Assembly: GCF_030684675.1 (NCBI RefSeq)
Contig: NZ_JAUXXZ010000028.1
Location: forward strand, 1-64,000
DNA length: 64,000 nt
Direction of reading: 5' to 3'
Origin: Daejeonella sp.
GTDB taxonomy: Bacteria; Bacteroidota; Bacteroidia; Sphingobacteriales; Sphingobacteriaceae
This document shows positions 61,839 to 64,000 of the stretch, piece after piece (positions within the stretch are counted from its first letter, which is position 1; every line of letters starts with the position of its first letter). The position numbers were made by a program, and so were the translations under genes. A model generated the notes under the pieces. That model was not told the DNA's origin and ran no database searches. It was given only the letters and a program-made list of their open reading frames with translations.

Positions 61839-62864
61839 TTATTTGTCCCTCTGGAGGGTGAATCCAAACGTTGAGCCTATATTTTCGGTACTTCTTACAG
61901 TGATGGTTTGCTGGTGTGCTTCAATAATATGTTTCACAATTGCCAGGCCTAAACCAGAGCCTCCAATTTGTCGGGATCGGCTTTTATCAGTACGGTAGAA
62001 TCGTTCAAATAATCTTGGAAGATATTTTTCTTCAATTCCGATACCATCATCAGTGATTTCCACCAAAATCTGGTCATGAAGTTCAAAGGTTTTGATTGAA
62101 GTATTTCCACCGCTCTTACCATATTTAAAGGAATTATCAATCAGGTTTACCAAAACCTGTCTGATTTTTTCCCTGTCTGCATATACCCAGGTCGGGCTAT
62201 GATATTTTTCTTTAAAATGCAGCGTGATATTGTATTTTTTTGCTTTTAATTCCAGAGAATCAATTACTTCATGTATCAGATCGGTTAAATTAAACCGATC
62301 GTAATTCACAGGTATTTCCCCGCTTTCCAGTTTTGAAATAGCATCCAGATCTTTAATGAAAAATGCGAGGCGGTCGACATTCCTGGAGGCTTTTTCCAGA
62401 AATTGCTTTGACATTTCAGGATCATCAATATCCCCTTCCTGTAAAGCTTCAATATAGCCCTGAATTGCAAAAAGCGGGGTTTTCAATTCGTGGGAAATAT
62501 TAGATAAGAATTCCCTTCTGAATTTTTCCTGATCTTTTAACTGATCGATCTCTGATTTTTTATCCCTTGCCCATTCCTTAACTTCAAGTTCAACATCATT
62601 GATTGGATCGGCACTTACATATTCTCCCAAAGCATCTTTTAGATCTTTCCCCAGTTTTAGGTTATGAATCAACTTATAGATTAACTTGATCTTACTGTAA
62701 ACAAATCTTTCGATCAGATAGTAGAAAACCAGATAGCTGGTTACCAATGAAACGGAAAAGGTAATGAAGAAATCGAGGAGATTTTGCTGAAAGTAAAAGT
62801 TGATTATCGATAAAGATAAAGCAACCGCCAAAGCATTGATAAAGACGAGAACCCACAATTTCAT
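61839..62864 (-). CDS. PhoR-like sensor histidine kinase
   Basis: This 341-residue kinase has two membrane helices (about 5-22 and 31-52) with almost no periplasmic loop. A linker (about 60-115) without a clear PAS or HAMP motif follows, then HisKA with phospho-accepting H125 (NISHELKTPLFAIQ), and HATPase with N box LVNLIDNSFKYG, G1 DDGIGI and G2 GSGLGLAIVK. It lies 70 bases upstream of the DUF47-PiT pair on the same strand, so it may sense phosphate status. No response regulator gene is within the window. It is 8 bases downstream of the FAD oxidoreductase gene. Confidence 0.9.
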   Translation of the reverse strand: MKLWVLVFINALAVALSLSIINFYFQQNLLDFFITFSVSLVTSYLVFYYLIERFVYSKIKLIYKLIHNLKLGKDLKDALGEYVSADPINDVELEVKEWARDKKSEIDQLKDQEKFRREFLSNISHELKTPLFAIQGYIEALQEGDIDDPEMSKQFLEKASRNVDRLAFFIKDLDAISKLESGEIPVNYDRFNLTDLIHEVIDSLELKAKKYNITLHFKEKYHSPTWVYADREKIRQVLVNLIDNSFKYGKSGGNTSIKTFELHDQILVEITDDGIGIEEKYLPRLFERFYRTDKSRSRQIGGSGLGLAIVKHIIEAHQQTITVRSTENIGSTFGFTLQRDK

Positions 62865-62872
62865 GATGCAAG

Positions 62873-63994
62873 TTAATATATTAAGCGTTCGCCATGTGTT
62901 TTTTTAACCAAAAATTGTGTCAATGCAGGAAGTTTTGCAAGAGTTGATACAGTCAGGTCAGAAATAAAGGTATTTCCAAATAACTTCTGAATCAGCTGGC
63001 CACTTTTAAGTCTGAGGGCAAATTGTTTCCCCCATTGAAGCTTATATTCATCTTCAAGCGCGATTCTGTCCAGATTCGAGCCCTTTTTTGCGAAACGCAT
63101 GATACTATCTGCAAGAATTTTTGCCGAGTGAATTGCGATTGCCATTCCATTCCCGCATAGCGGAGTAATCATTCCGGCTGAATCACCGCAAAAGAGTAAA
63201 TGATTTTCAGTTAAATTTTTCTTTTCAAAAGAAATTTCATTAATCACTTCAGGGCTTTCGAATAAAAACTCTGAGTCTTTAAACAGCCTTCGCAAATGTG
63301 GGTTTTTGAACAGAACTGCTTCTTCCATCTCCGGAATGCCCGAATATTTTTTAAGGTTTGCTGTCTCTGAGAGGTAACATAGACAGAATTTATCATCTTC
63401 AATCTTACTTACCCCGCAATAACCACCCTGAAAATTATCAAGACGAACCAGGTTTCCGGGCAGATCAGTTTTGATATGGTATTTTACACCCAGATATGGA
63501 CTCCGTCTGTAAAAAAAACTGCGATTCAATTTTTGATCAAGGTTAGATCGTTTGCCATAGGCTGCAATGGCAATAGTTGTCTCATAAACAGTGTTTCCCG
63601 GAGTTGTGATCTTGAATTTACCTTCGTTAAACGATATATTATCTACCTTTTCGAAAATGAATTCCACGCCAAGTCTTTTTGCTTGTTCGTACATTAAATG
63701 GTCAAGCTTGTAACGGCTTAAGCCAAATCCGCCCATTGGCAAATCTGCCTGCAAAATTTTACCTGAAACAGATGTGATTGCTAAACGGTTTATCCGGGAG
63801 TAACCGGATTCAGAGATCCCGATATTTAATGATTCCAAAAATGGGAAGACCTCATTGGAAATATATTCGCCGCAAACTCTGTGGAACGGATATTTTTTCT
63901 TCTCAAAAACGCTTACCTGATATCCATTCTGTTGAAGAAGAATAGCACTGGTCAATCCTGCGAGTCCGCCTCCGATTATCAGTATATCACTCAT
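62873..63994 (-). CDS. NAD(P)/FAD-dependent oxidoreductase, geranylgeranyl reductase-like
   Basis: This 373-residue flavoprotein has the N-terminal Rossmann motif GGGLAGLTSAILL (8-20), then VCGEYISNEVFPFL, and the second FAD motif LFCGDSAGMITPLCGNGMAIAIHSAKILADSI (about 270-300). This matches the geranylgeranyl reductase/halogenase-like group, which act on unsaturated lipids or aromatic polyketides. Bacteroidota relatives commonly sit in flexirubin/aryl-polyene or quinone-related clusters, but the upstream neighbour is outside the window. The start is 6 bases inside the window edge. Confidence 0.82.
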   Translation of the reverse strand: MSDILIIGGGLAGLTSAILLQQNGYQVSVFEKKKYPFHRVCGEYISNEVFPFLESLNIGISESGYSRINRLAITSVSGKILQADLPMGGFGLSRYKLDHLMYEQAKRLGVEFIFEKVDNISFNEGKFKITTPGNTVYETTIAIAAYGKRSNLDQKLNRSFFYRRSPYLGVKYHIKTDLPGNLVRLDNFQGGYCGVSKIEDDKFCLCYLSETANLKKYSGIPEMEEAVLFKNPHLRRLFKDSEFLFESPEVINEISFEKKNLTENHLLFCGDSAGMITPLCGNGMAIAIHSAKILADSIMRFAKKGSNLDRIALEDEYKLQWGKQFALRLKSGQLIQKLFGNTFISDLTVSTLAKLPALTQFLVKKTHGERLIY

Positions 63995-64000
63995 GCTCAG

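Overview
The window looks like chromosomal DNA of an aerobic Bacteroidota bacterium, most likely of the family Sphingobacteriaceae (Pedobacter/Mucilaginibacter-like). The basis is AT-rich intergenic DNA, almost no Shine-Dalgarno sites, several candidate -7 boxes of the Bacteroidota form TAnnTTTG, and families typical of the phylum (DUF5687 ABC permease, DUF4197, EcsC, 900-residue M14 peptidases, DUF6503, an anti-sigma protein with a TonB-like tail). No rRNA, tRNA, CRISPR array, intact insertion sequence or prophage was seen.

Layout. 1-12.2 kb: metabolic and envelope genes (M14 peptidase, EcsC protein, FAD oxidoreductase divergent from an amidase-aldehyde dehydrogenase-MPI_N run, three DinB-superfamily proteins, OmpA/glycine-zipper lipoprotein). 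12.3-18.0 kb: an accessory, partly decayed segment with a YeeZ-like gene, AT hairpins, a truncated and frameshifted Fic remnant, unknown small genes, a PIN/RHH-like toxin-antitoxin pair bracketed by a degenerate 43-bp direct repeat, an orphan antitoxin-like 57-residue gene, and a second PIN gene coupled to a 259-residue unknown. 18.1-25.6 kb: NlpC/P60 peptidase, RRM protein, DUF1573, SMP-30 protein, atypical SDR, ABC exporter and RarA. 25.6-30.4 kb: a compact cyanophycin locus with synthetase divergent from cyanophycinase and an isoaspartyl dipeptidase-like Ntn hydrolase, with a perfect 22-bp palindrome in the shared intergenic region. 30.5-35.4 kb: TPR protein, tail-specific protease, SPFH protein.

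35.5-50.1 kb: a complete minus-strand complex I operon, nuoA-B-CD(fused)-E-F-G-H-I-J-K-L-M-N, with overlapping or tightly spaced genes and all expected Fe-S ligands including the N7 site of NuoG. 50.2-52.8 kb: CBS protein, a broken membrane-anchored EEP phosphohydrolase/nuclease gene, a small membrane protein and a second NlpC/P60 peptidase. 53.0-55.8 kb: pyruvate dehydrogenase E1 alpha and E2, without E1 beta or E3 beside them. 55.8-59.2 kb: REP-like repeats, two tandem DUF4197 genes, then an ECF sigma factor overlapping an anti-sigma/TonB-like gene. 59.3-64 kb: a DUF6503 lipoprotein, then (minus strand) a geranylgeranyl-reductase-like FAD enzyme, a PhoR-like histidine kinase, a DUF47/PhoU-like protein and a PiT phosphate transporter.

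The most distinctive parts are the self-contained cyanophycin synthesis/mobilisation cassette, the accessory segment with two different PIN modules, and the structured intergenic stretch at 10.3-10.9 kb. All function calls come from motif and family recognition by eye; no database search was run.
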